Shown here piece by piece: positions 9,718-20,614 of a DNA stretch of 64,000 bases; within the stretch, counting starts at the first letter, position 1, and every line of letters starts with the position of its first letter. Under the pieces are notes generated by a model. It did not search any database. It was not told where the DNA came from and worked only from the letters and a program-made list of their open reading frames with translations. This DNA is from Mortierella alpina. Lineage: Eukaryota > Mortierellomycota > Mortierellomycetes > Mortierellales > Mortierellaceae. The stretch spans positions 62,001 to 126,000 of the forward strand of contig JANATF010000015.1 of NCBI GenBank assembly GCA_029449245.1, read 5' to 3'. The translations under genes and the position numbers were made by a program.

Positions 9718-12568
9718 ATGGCACCCCAGCATGTCACGACCATCCTGTTGGCTGAATTCGACATTGACCAAGGCTCGACCCTGACCCATCAATACCCAAG
9801 CAACATCACCTCAGACAACCAGTGCGTCCAAGAACGATCCACCCTGCATTCGGCTGTGTGACAGTGTTCGCAGTGCCTGTTTTCTCACCACCACTTTTTA
9901 TACTATACCACAGTGTGCTAGCCGAACTCATGCTGCCCGATGGCGCCCATCTGAGGCCTGCCGACTGGACAATCTTCTTCTTGAACCAAGCCAAGCCCGC
10001 GCCCTGGAACGGCAACAAAGCCCTGACAGACGGCGAAGAAAACCCGTTACTTTACGTCTTGAACCTGGTGCGCACAAACCACGACGCATCAATTCGAAGG
10101 TAACGCTCTAAAAAATGCAATAAAACGATCCGTGTGAGTGCGTTCACCTCTTTCTTTGTGTTCGCGTATGCATACGGCATCCTAACCGCGTTTGTTGTCA
10201 TCGGTCGCATAGAGGTGCCGCTGTCAAAGCAATGGCGATCTGTACCACCCACCAATACCTTCATGTGTACAAGGTAAACCCCTCGAAAGCTTGTTACTTG
10301 AGCGCATTAATGCGCTCTGAAGAGTTTGTTTCGCTGATCTGATATCTATGCACTCGTTCCTGCTCTGTAGCCTGTGCTGTTGCTTGCGCTGGAAAATTAC
10401 TTCAAGAATCCGACGATCGAGGTGCTAAAGACATTGTACGAGTCAGTTAACTCTATGGAACTCAACCCCCCGGATCTTTCACCTTACGAGCGCATGATTC
10501 TAAGATCGTCCGACAACAAGGAGCTGTTTATCGAAAAGTTCGAGGCGGCAGCCAGTGCTGAGGAATCAGCCGCAGCATCCACAGCTCCAGGCTCCAAGAT
10601 TGATGTGGGGCAGGGACTCGGAATAGTGGTGGGGCAGACCCCTGCGCCCATGGCCACAACAGCGACAGGTGCAGCAGCAGCAAAGAACAGGGATTGTCAG
10701 TTTTATGAGACTAAGGTCACTTATGACGGGATCAAGCTGCCGATCAGGGTGCCCCTCAGCATCAACCCTGAAGAGGTCGGAGAGGTAATGGGAAAGAGCC
10801 TCCAGTTGGTTGAAAAACAGGAGCACTGTTCAGTGAACAAAGAAAAAAAGATCTGCAACGATGGCAATACTCATTTTTCTTTTATCCTTCCTCTTGTAGT
10901 TTTCGTTGATCAAACTCATTACAACATTCAGCCCGTCATCACCGTCATTGAATCCGCATCCATTTCATGCCCACCTGGACTCTAGTGGACCTCACACACA
11001 CCCCATCATGCTTTTAATGAACGCCTTATTGACAGGAAAGCGAATCATCTTTTTGGGCAACGGACACCCCGCCGGTGATGTCGCCAACTTTGTTCTAGCT
11101 GCATGTGCTCTCGGAAGTGGTTCAGGAGGCGTGCTGCGCGGATTTCCAGAACGTGCATACCCATACACCAACTTGGCAGGCATTGATCATTTGTTAACAT
11201 GGTAAGCCTAAAGATAATATCGCAGGTCAAGTTTTTATTTTCACTTGGTGAGTACTAAGGACCGAGCCTCGCCGCTTCATTCATGCCGTATATAGCAAAG
11301 GATTTATTGCTGGAGTAACGAATCAACTATTCGAGGACCGGACGGCCTGGTGGGATGTATTATGCAACATAGATACGGGGAAGATTACAGTGAGTAAGGA
11401 TATCGCTCCTATGCCAGCATCACTTCAGCATTCAGGGCATTACGATGACACCCGACCTCTACCACTATTCAGCGGCGCATCATCAGCACAGACCAGCAGC
11501 AAATATGACAGTACTGATAATGAATTCATGGCCGATGTAAGTTGTCTATCAAGAAAAAATCTGAGGCGTCCTTTGTCATCGTGCTTATCAACATGACTTT
11601 TACGGGTGTCTTCGTTTTGACCAACTGTTATTTCTTGGTCCGATCGGATATCTGACAAATTGCAGATAATGAGTGCCATCCATGCACATTATGGAGAGAT
11701 GGTCATTCGAGCAAAGTTCCAGGACTACGTAACACGGTTCGTGCAGTTGGCTTCTCAATACGAAGAACAGACTTATGGACAGACAACCATCGGGATCAAC
11801 AGAACCAACACTCCAGATTCTGCAAAGTATCTGGGCACTGGCTTGGTATTTGCGGATGAGGCGTCTCGGGCGCGAGAGATTTCAGTCAATGCCAGCCGGA
11901 TTGAAGGCTGGAGGGGTACGACCAGCTACAAATACCTACAGGAGGATCATAAGGCCTGGTTGTCAACAAGGTCCATCCGCTGCATGGATGTCAAGCGAGT
12001 GATTTCATTGTTGAAGCTTGCAAGGACTCTATCACCACAGGATGTCGCCATGCTGTTCAAAGGGTTTCTTCAAAATATTGTCACAGATAAGCAAATTATT
12101 GAGGTAAGGCAATCAATGCCTGATGATACGCAACAATGTATGACTTTCCGAAATTGACTCACCCACTGTATTGTTGTTACCCAACTTGACCCAGTTCTTG
12201 TCGAGTCTGCCATTGTCCCAGGGCGGTTTGTTCTGCATTGCCTATGGACTTTTCCATCCGATGGCGAGCGTCCGCAATGACACGGTCCAGTTTCTGAACA
12301 GGATAAACCAACACCCTGTAAGACTGCAACACATGTATATATCGAGCACATGCTCATCGGTCCATACCTTTGTTCCAGCCTACTGACTGTTAAATTATCA
12401 ACATTCCAGACTGGCCGAGTCTATATTAGGTCGCTGAACCGATTCGAAAGGAATACTTATGAACGACTTGCAAGGGAATTTGCCAAGCAGGAGGAGAACT
12501 CTCTACGACAACAGCATTATACTCGGCTCTCGGCGTCAGCAGGCTCAGTCAGCTCAGCCTCTGCGTAG
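9718..12568 (+). CDS. AFI1: Afi1-type DENN-domain protein (Arf3-interacting, polarity axis)
   Basis: Nine exons, all phase-consistent: 9718-9821, 9914-10099, 10213-10273, 10371-10784, 10900-11201, 11296-11536, 11666-12103, 12195-12317 and 12410-12568, giving 675 residues. The start [19 protein letters not shown] is the hallmark of the Afi1 docking/uDENN region. It continues with ELMLPDGAH and DWTIFFL, then a central DENN part ([16 protein letters not shown], then YPYTNLAG). In yeast, Afi1 binds the Arf6-like GTPase Arf3 and helps maintain polarised localisation at the plasma membrane. Other fungi have a related spindle-pole-body-interacting protein. A linker at residues about 180-225 is Ala/Ser-rich. 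A Sec7 Arf-GEF lies elsewhere in this window (48887-52892). Confidence 0.85.
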
Positions 12569-14094
12569 TAAAAATGTAATAAAAAAAGAGGGCCTTATCT
12601 AACGCGATTGAATCTAGGGAATCCAATGTGGATCCGCGAGGGCAATAAACCTTTGCTAACGCTAGCTGCGTTCCGCAGCTAGCGATTGCGGCTGACAAGG
12701 GCCATGTGGCAAACACGCAAATGCAAGCGTATCATAAGAAGCATAAAAAGCATAGGGGTAGTGGGGCAGGAGTCTTTCATACTTGATAATGCGTTTCCGT
12801 CCGATGTATTACGCCAGGAGCGACGGAGTTATGGACACATTGCGCGACATTGCACTTTGCTGCATGGTACTACACAGTGCTGCATAGTGCTGCAAGTTGA
12901 GTTGAGGATAGCCAACATATTAAGGTGTACGGTCAGGGGGTGTGTCGGGACAGGGGTTTGCTTTAGCAGGATGCTTAATCACCCTGCCCCAGTGTATGAC
13001 GAAAAGGGCAGACGCAATTGCGGCTAATTCAGAGCACGGAGCGCGGTCCAAAAAAAAACAATGAGAGGGACGATGCTCTCAGTGCAGGAACTATAGCATC
13101 GTAAAGTAAAAACGTATAAATGTATAGTAGAGGGTGGAACCATCCTTGCCACATACGACATTAGCCGCGAAGACAAGACTGGGTCGACTTTTACTTGGCT
13201 GTTCCTCGACGGAGTGTCCAATGCCTCCTCACACCCCTGTCGGTGCGTCCCTCAAAGGAGGAAAAGGGGTCCAGTGCCAGCGAGTGGGCCGCAGGATCTG
13301 GCAGCTGAGAACAATCACAATGGCCCACGGGCACGAGAAAGGGCGCACCACTGGACGGTCCTCTAGTCCACTGAGCTCCCCTGTGCATTGGCCTTGTCCG
13401 TTTTTTGTTGATGGTCAGACTCACCGTCTCTCCACGGCTTGAGGAGGAGTTTAGCGAAGGAGCAAAGGACCAAAAACAAAAACAAAAAAAGAGGGCGAAA
13501 GCAAGTCAGACGCACATGAGAGCCATTGCTCACCCAAACATACTCCATTGCGCATACATACACTCTGCGCACAAGGGTGATACTGTGCGTCGGGTACATT
13601 GCACCTGCTCCAGCCGTGTGTGCACCATCGCTCACCGCTGCAGCGCGAGGCGCACCACCGCAGGCGTCGTGGCTCTTAAGGCCAGGCCAGCTCCCCGTCT
13701 CTCGCTCTTCTTTAGGCTTCGCGGCAAGCTGTCTGCTGCACACCGGCACCCTTCTCTCCATTTGCACTCCATTGGCACTCCATTTGCACACCATTGTACA
13801 CCCTCGCACCGCTTCGGCTTGGTACCTTTCACCGCATTCCTGAGCGTGTTCGCTCCGCGTCTCTGCTGCACTTGTAAAGCTTATATCTCTTGCCGTTTTC
13901 TTCTCTCCGTGTGTCTGACCGCTTGCAAGTGCATTGCTGCTCAGTTCCTTTTTGTGTTCTTGCTGCACAAGCATACTGTGGCCACAGCCTCATCCGGTTT
14001 TTGCATTCCAACGATCGCTGATCTCCACCGCTTGTGATCACCAGCCAAGCTGCTCGCCTGGCCTGTCATCCCACCCTCGTCCAAGGCAGACGCT
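12569..14094. other. Intergenic region and probable leader of the monooxygenase gene
   Basis: No gene can be supported. Long open frames on both strands around 13360-14040 are GC-rich, overlap each other and have no domain content. The region contains a perfect hairpin (12660-12684), listed separately. The last several hundred bases likely hold the promoter and 5' leader of the gene starting at 14095. Confidence 0.5.
12660..12684. repeat. Perfect 11-bp hairpin
   Basis: CGCTAGCTGCG at 12660-12670 is followed after a 3-base loop (TTC) by its exact reverse complement at 12674-12684. It lies about 90 bases after the AFI1 stop. It could act at the RNA level in the 3' end or be a remnant of an inverted-repeat element. 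Confidence 0.7.
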
Positions 14095-16078
14095 ATGCCA
14101 TTCTCCAAAACCCGCACCAAAAGCAGCAGCAGCATCAGCCGGCCCTCGGTCTCGTCCTCGTCTCAGTCTCAGGACAGCTCCAGCATATCCTCGGCTTCGG
14201 GCAGCAATGTCGACTCGATCCTTTACCCCAACTTTAAACCTCTACCAAAGGCCCATGCGCCCATGGCAAGTGACAACCCCGACCTGGCCATGCCCTTTGA
14301 CATGTCCATCCTCACAATCACTCATAAACGGAACCACAACTCGGTCAAAGCCGTGATCGTTGGCGCTGGCATCGCAGGGTTAGCGATCGCGATCATGATG
14401 GATATGGCTGGGATGGAGTATGACATCCTGGAGCGGACAACAGGTGTTGAACCCAATCTGGGTGTTGCAGTGGCATTGGGGCCACCAGTCTTGAGGCTAC
14501 TAGAGCAGATGGGACTCTTGGAGCAGATCGAGAAGTCTTCAAGGATCGTCACAGGGCTATCCATCATGAGCCCTGAAAGCCGACGGTTGGGGCGTGTTGA
14601 GGGCGTTGAGCCCAGTCGCTATGGCTACCCTATGCGATTCATGACACGAGGGGCACTTCACAGGATCCTACTGGAAAAGGTCTCAAAGGCCCATGTCCAT
14701 CTCGGCAAATATGTGGTAGAGACCCTGCAGAACCCGAACGGAGTCTCCTGCAAGTGTTCGGACGGTTCGACATACTATGGGGATATCATCATTGGCGCCG
14801 ATGGGGCGCAGAGCAAGACGAGGGAGCGCATGTACATGCAACTAAAGGAGCACGGTAAGCTACCAGAGGCCGACATGGAGCCGTCCCTGTATGATCACCT
14901 TGCTATCGGAGGTGTAACGGATCCGTTAGATAAGAGGCGCTTTCCGTCAGCGCATGACCCAGAGCGGGACTTTCAAGTCATCTATACCAAGGAGTCGCCC
15001 TACACTGTAGGTTTCTCATGTCATCCATATATCCCCGCTTTCCAAAAAAAAAAAAAAAAACAGAAGGGAAAGTGGGACTCACGCGTCGCTTTGCTCAAAC
15101 TGACGATCCATTGATCCATTTTATCTTTTCTAGTTTTGGTATTTGCCAGTGGAGGACAACCGCATGGCCTGGGGCATTAGCAATAACCAGGAGCCAAAGA
15201 TCAAGCACCACGCCTACTCCAACACTGTATCCTACCCTCCAACAGACTTTAATACAGCCGCTTTCCTTCAGGCCACATCAGGGTTTCCACGCAGCGATAA
15301 GCCTCTACCGCCGACTCCACGATTGAGGACTGCCACACCACCGCTCAAACGGAGACATTCACAGGTCAAAATTCACGATGACTGGTTCGCGCCCATACAA
15401 ATGGATGTCGAAACGAGGTTTAAGGACCTTTTGAGTTCACGGTGCTCCGTGGGCACGGGCGACGTGCGGGACTTTGTGCGACAGACCCCCCGAAGGAACA
15501 TGGTCATGGTGGATGTGGAGGAGCGACTGTACAAAACGTGGTATCATGGGCGCATCGTGCTCGTAGGCGATGCCTGTCATCAGGTATGGTTTTGTTTATC
15601 GCCCTGTGTGTGTGTGTGTACAGGGTTTGTGTGTTCCTGAGAGCACTTCCGGCATCTGCCCACTGACGCGCCATCTTTTTTTTATATTGTCTCGCATCAG
15701 CACCTGGTGATTGGTGGCCAGTCTGCCATCCAGGGTCTGCTGGATGGGGTCTGCATCGTGAACCTGCTGTACGACATGGAGCACAACTCGCCGAATGAAA
15801 TCGCCAGGGTGTTCAAGACCTACCACGCCAAGCGGAGCGGGCAGGCCAAGACGTCGATTGAGGAGACCAGCCAGATAGACAAGATCTTCCACGGCAATGG
15901 GTTTGTGGCGGGGATGATGCGCAAGTTCATGTTCAACACGGTGTGGTCGTTCAACATGAAGAACGACAAGTTCAACAACAACCGGCCACAGCTGTCGTTC
16001 CTGCCCTTTGTCGAGGACCGAGGCACGAGCAAGGCAGTCAAGCAAAAAGTGTCCCGGCGGATGTCCAACGCCGTGTAG
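14095..16078 (+). CDS. FAD-dependent monooxygenase, copy A
   Basis: Three exons, 14095-15006, 15134-15583 and 15701-16078, give 579 residues. A Ser-rich N-terminal extension of about 80 residues precedes the dinucleotide-binding fold VIVGAGIAGLAIAIM. The second FAD signature is IIIGADGAQSKTR. The third, GDACHQ, is split right after by an intron. After it the usual HPAGGRG-type sequence is replaced by HLVIGGQSAIQG. The tail carries RPQLSFLPFVEDRGT, which is shared with the second monooxygenase (18233-20132). Such enzymes hydroxylate small aromatic or other metabolites using FAD and NAD(P)H; the substrate cannot be deduced. The first intron contains a run of about 17 A. Confidence 0.85.
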
Positions 16079-16433
16079 CCACGCGTTGTACTTGTATATA
16101 TATATTGGTCCTGCCCAAAATATGATTATCCCTTTGTGGCATGTTGCCGGTCCAACTGTAAACATTTGCAGCCTCCTCCTGATGCCGCAGCGATGATCCT
16201 CCTGGAAGGAATGTTTCCTTCACACCTTCCTACCGCCTCGCCGCTGCTGCTCAGTTGCAGACGCAGCGCATGGATTCGTAAGGATACATCGACTGCAGGG
16301 TGCGGGTTTAGATTGCCGATGTTGTGATCCATCGCCGTCGCAATCGTAGGCACCCTACTGCCACAGCTCCATTCGCTTCTCGTCGCTTTTTTATCCTTTT
16401 CAATCAATCCTCCACTTCTGGTATCGCTGCATC

Positions 16434-18176
16434 ATGCTGAATGCTCCATCGCCCACGCATCCCTTGCTTCTACCCGAAGTACTGCACCACCTCGGCCGCC
16501 ATCTCCTCCGCCCTGCCCTTCTCGTCAGTCTGAGAGTCTGCCACGCATGGCACTATACCCTAAAGCCATATCAATGGTCGACTCTGCACCTCGAAAACCA
16601 GCCTTGCAACTTCACACCTCGCCAGGCGACTCCCACGGTGCTTCTCCGAAACAAACACCATATCAGGCACCTGCATGAGATCGGGTCCAACTCTCTGCTA
16701 AAGTTCCTCGCGTTCTCGACCGCAGGCCTGCCCATGCAGCTCACTAGCATCCACGTTTCCATGCTCTCCCCTGAAATCCTGATGGTCGCTCAGCAGAGTG
16801 TGGATACCCTTGTTACATTCAGCTGCCGCGCCAACCGGCTACGAAAGGACCTGCAAGCCCAAAGTCTTTGGTACCGCCAACTTTTCTTGATCCTCGAAAT
16901 GGCGCCCCAACTCCAGAATCTTTCCATCGGACCAGCTGTCCTGCTCGACTCTCCCATGAAAATCTTTGGAGCGACCTTCTTCCAAACTCTCAAGAGCCTT
17001 GAGCTGGACCGTATCAAGATTGCAGACCCAAGGTGGTATGCTGCAGATGCTGCCGGTGCCGAGCCTGACCCTGACTCTGAGAGCGCTAGACTCATGAGTG
17101 CGTCGTTGACAACAGCCATTGAGCTGCAGGCGTTTCCGCAACTTGAAACCCTGATTTTGATATGGAACGATCTGCCCCCTCAGTGCCAGCTGGAGCTGAT
17201 CCGCAAGTCCCCCAATTTGAGGTCTCTGACGTGGCGCCGGTGCACAAAACTCTTGGCCAATTCCTGGCTGTCGTCGTCGCTACCCATCCCTGCGAAACTG
17301 ACGCGTTTAGACATCGCTCACTCGCATATCAGTGATGAGGACATGGAGCGGCTGCTGGCCATGATGCCCGATCTGACCGCACTCAATGTTCGATCCAAGC
17401 CCTTCGGTCTTCAAAGCTGTCTCCGTCTGCTCCAAAACCAGGCACAGCGTTCGTCAGAAGCAGAGATGGTAGAGCTGGATTTAGTGGATTGCTCCGAGTT
17501 AAGTAGCGCGATGATCCAGAAACTCATGTCAAGCTTGCCCAAACTGAAAGTCTTTGGAGCATCGAACCTGGAAGCCAGCGACATTGTCAACGCCTTCTTG
17601 TCGTCCACTGCGGCAAGACCTGTTTCATCATCTTCTTCTTCGGAGGCAATAGTGATGCATGCAACCACGGCCCAAGGTCTATTGGCTGACTTTGGTGCAG
17701 GGGTGATCTCTGCGGGAGCGTTCATAAGGGCTCCTAGTGAGCCTTGGGCCTGCCTTGGTCTCGAGAGTCTTGAGCTGTCGATCGTGGGTCTCTACCGCTG
17801 TGACAACCCCAGTCCAGCGCTTGCACGCGATCTTGTCTACGAGCAATTGGCTCAACTAGTCAACCTTCGAGTACTGATCTTGGGTGAGAATGCTGGGAGT
17901 GTACAACCTCCTACACATTATATGTTGGACTGGACGCTATCGAATGGACTGGAAAAATTGGCACGCTTGAGGCGGCTACAGGAACTGGACATCCGAGGAC
18001 TGAGAGCCAAGATGGGGTTGGACGAGGTCAAGTGGATGGCACATTCGTGGCAGAACCTCCAAAGGCTGACTGGGGTTTTGTGTTATGAGGCCAATAAGAA
18101 TGAAATCAAAATTCTGAATAGAGAATTCAAGAAGTTGCGCCCCGATGTAGTCAGAAAGGGCTGCGAGAAGGCATAA
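16434..18176 (+). CDS. F-box / leucine-rich-repeat protein
   Basis: A single exon of 580 residues. An N-terminal F-box-like helix set (residues about 10-55, with LLPEVLHHLGRHL, then LVSLRVCHAWH and WSTLHL) is followed by irregular leucine-rich repeats to the C-terminus (segments such as FPQLETLILIWNDLPP and LTRLDIAHSHISDEDM). F-box proteins bind Skp1 and present substrates to Cullin-1 ubiquitin ligases; an SKP1 gene is at 43303-43782. The target is unknown. It sits between two related monooxygenase genes, 355 bases after the first and about 55 bases from the stop of the second. Confidence 0.8.
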   Translation: MLNAPSPTHPLLLPEVLHHLGRHLLRPALLVSLRVCHAWHYTLKPYQWSTLHLENQPCNFTPRQATPTVLLRNKHHIRHLHEIGSNSLLKFLAFSTAGLPMQLTSIHVSMLSPEILMVAQQSVDTLVTFSCRANRLRKDLQAQSLWYRQLFLILEMAPQLQNLSIGPAVLLDSPMKIFGATFFQTLKSLELDRIKIADPRWYAADAAGAEPDPDSESARLMSASLTTAIELQAFPQLETLILIWNDLPPQCQLELIRKSPNLRSLTWRRCTKLLANSWLSSSLPIPAKLTRLDIAHSHISDEDMERLLAMMPDLTALNVRSKPFGLQSCLRLLQNQAQRSSEAEMVELDLVDCSELSSAMIQKLMSSLPKLKVFGASNLEASDIVNAFLSSTAARPVSSSSSSEAIVMHATTAQGLLADFGAGVISAGAFIRAPSEPWACLGLESLELSIVGLYRCDNPSPALARDLVYEQLAQLVNLRVLILGENAGSVQPPTHYMLDWTLSNGLEKLARLRRLQELDIRGLRAKMGLDEVKWMAHSWQNLQRLTGVLCYEANKNEIKILNREFKKLRPDVVRKGCEKA

Positions 18177-18232
18177 GCCTACCACCCTGCTTATTTATTT
18201 ATATGCCATTGGTAGCTTCAATAACACCTGCT

Positions 18233-20132
18233 TCAGACAGCTGCAGCGGTGCTGCCAGCATCCGTCTCTCGAGATCTCAAAATTTCGAGAGTTTTGTGTA
18301 GGCTAGGCTGGTGCTCTGGTTTCACCGTGCCATGGTCCTCGATCAGTGGAAGAAACGATACCTGGGGTCGGATGGCAGCATGTCGCATCAGAACTTTTCT
18401 CCAGAGCCATGTAGGCATGTTTTTGACAAAGTACCGCGAGATCATCGCTTTGAACGTCTAGTAAGGTGCATGTAAATGGGAGTATTAGATCGTAGATTTG
18501 TAGATACACAATCCACCGGGATGTGATTCTTGAGAACAATGGAACACTTGCTCTTGCTGAGACGTTGGCCATATTGCGTCCGAATGTGTAGGCTGCTTCA
18601 GCAGGAGGAAGTCTTTCAGCCTTGTAGTGCTTGAATATCTTTTCGACATTCTCGACCGAGGGTGATGGTAGGACATTTATCCAGTTTGCCAGACAGATGG
18701 CGTCGTGGATGGCGCTGATGGCGCCTCTACCGCCTGCGGGATGTATCTTGTGACAGGCTAAGCGTGCCAGGAAGTAGCAGAGTCTGGAATAAGTGAAACG
18801 ACCAGATCAAGATATAGCAGCGCAATGGACATGGGCAAATCGCCTTACCGTCTCCAAGAAGCACCACACGGCCGCTGTACCAGGTGCTGAAAACCTTTTC
18901 TTCGAGCATAACCTTCGACACCAAGTCCTTGGGTGTGTTATCAATAAGATCACCAAGTGTCAGTGTGCCATCCCCACCTGGTATGGGAAAGTCTCGTACT
19001 TCGTTACACATGGCATCGGCGGCTTCCGAACCCCATTCAGAGTTTCGGAAGCTGTCATTCTCCTTGGAAGACTCCTTGTCCAGATACTGAGTTACGCCCC
19101 AGCAAATAACGTTGCCTTGTGTTGTCAACGTGGCCCACTAATCGCGAGTCAGGCAGAATAAAAAAGCAAGGGCGCAGTTAGATCATTAGAGGACATCATA
19201 GAACTCAAGAGGAAAAACTCGCCTGCTTCATACCGAATAAGGTCTATCCTCTGCGAGAACGTTCCTGAAAAGACACATTTCATCGTTCAGCTCGGGAAAC
19301 TTTGCGGGGTCAAGTGGCGATGTTTGTGCTACCAGACACACGCACGAATAAGGTAGAGCCTCACTGTCGGATGCTGGCAACTTGCTACCCTTCTTGAGCT
19401 GTTGGTAAAGACTCTGACGCACAGCACTATACGCTCCATCGGCGCCAATAACAATGTCGCCTTCCACTATCGAGCCGTCTGAGCAGGTGATCGTTGCCCC
19501 GCATTCGTTCTGCATCACAGAGAGTACTTTCTTGCCCATATGAAGCCTCTCGACAGGCACCTGCTTTAGAAGGACTTCGTACAAGGCAGAACGGGGGACG
19601 ATATAGCCAGGGTAGCCTCCCCTGCAACCATTGCGACGCATTATCACAAAATGAGCTGTGAGCATTGTGGAAGGCAGATACCATTGAACATGTAGCTTTA
19701 AACACTGCGCAGCTTACATACATCTCTGTAACGGGCTCAAAGTCCATGATGAAAGATCGCTCGCGGCTTTCGTTGTAGGTATCAATGAACAGATTCCGTT
19801 TACCCTTTGAAGCAAACTCTTCGTAGATACCGAGCTGCTTGAAAAGTGGAGCGACTGTCGACCCTAGAGAAATAGCAGAACCTTTGTGTCCGAGTGCCAA
19901 AGTCAGTAGAAGAAAACTTGTCCCTTCAAAAACTTGCCAGACAAATAACAGCGGCTTTTTATGTATGCCCGAGTGTGAATTTCGAGCAGACAAAGTAAAT
20001 ACCTAGCATCTTCACCTCTGTGGCTCGCTCAAGTATCTCATATGGAATATTGGCTTTTCCCATTAGTATCGCCAAGGTTAGACCACCTATCCCGGCTCCT
20101 ACGATGATGACGCGAGGCTTGTCGGGGGCCAT
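18233..20132 (-). CDS. FAD-dependent monooxygenase, copy B
   Basis: Six exons: 20003-20132, 19722-19881, 19234-19621, 18849-19137, 18552-18757 and 18233-18457, giving 465 residues. Motifs: VIIVGAGIGGLTLAILM (FAD/dinucleotide fold), IVIGADGAYSAVRQ, and GDACHKIHPAGGRGAIS, which is the standard form of the third FAD motif. The C-terminal RPQVSFLPLIEDHGT matches copy A. The last intron only keeps frame if its donor is GC (AGA|GCAAGT) rather than GT. That gives the junction SARTFKAMI and is a good GC-AG consensus. Copy B lacks the long Ser-rich N-terminal extension of copy A. Substrate unknown. Confidence 0.85.
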
Positions 20133-20248
20133 AGTCGCTAGCTGTAAATTATGCTGCAGGAGTGAGAGGCGAGCGGAAACGGGTGTATGCACGCTGCGAG
20201 ACTCGGAATGCGAGGATGGAATCGAGATGAGGAAAGAGACACAATTGT

Positions 20249-20530
20249 TCAGTGGAGACACAAAAACACACCAAGTAGCCTATGCATGGGGAGTTGGTTT
20301 GCTTGTGCGACGCTCGTCGACAATTTGCGCCCGCCTCGCTCTTGGAGCGCCCTAGCGAGGATGGTGCTCTCGTCCCTTAGTTTCAGTCTCGTGTAGGCAG
20401 CTATCCAGTGGTCGAGGTCATCCATGCGTCCTTGAGCCCGCACAGTGACCTCTGGATAAATGTGGTCCCTGGTGCGTGTCCACCAGGATTCTTGTGCAGT
20501 GGCATCTTTTATGTGGGTTGCAACGGACAT
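20249..20530 (-). CDS. Hypothetical small protein
   Basis: An open frame of 93 residues starting MSVATHIKDATAQESWW, between two better-supported genes. Composition is balanced and protein-like in the first 75 residues (HWIAAYTRLKLRDESTILA). It becomes less so at the end, so the frame may run past a splice site. It starts 85 bases from the divergent IBtk-like gene. No family is recognised; it could be a chance frame in a promoter. Confidence 0.3.
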   Translation of the reverse strand: MSVATHIKDATAQESWWTRTRDHIYPEVTVRAQGRMDDLDHWIAAYTRLKLRDESTILARALQERGGRKLSTSVAQANQLPMHRLLGVFLCLH

Positions 20531-20614
20531 CCAACCTGCATAAGCGCAACACTGCGTGAAAAAGGTCTTGTCGCATTGCCCGCATCGCACCTCCTTACTG
20601 ATCAATAACCCCCG

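Noticed and set aside
13363-14041. Overlapping 200-codon open frames on both strands
   Set aside because: Low-complexity, GC-rich, no domain content; best explained as the leader of the monooxygenase gene.
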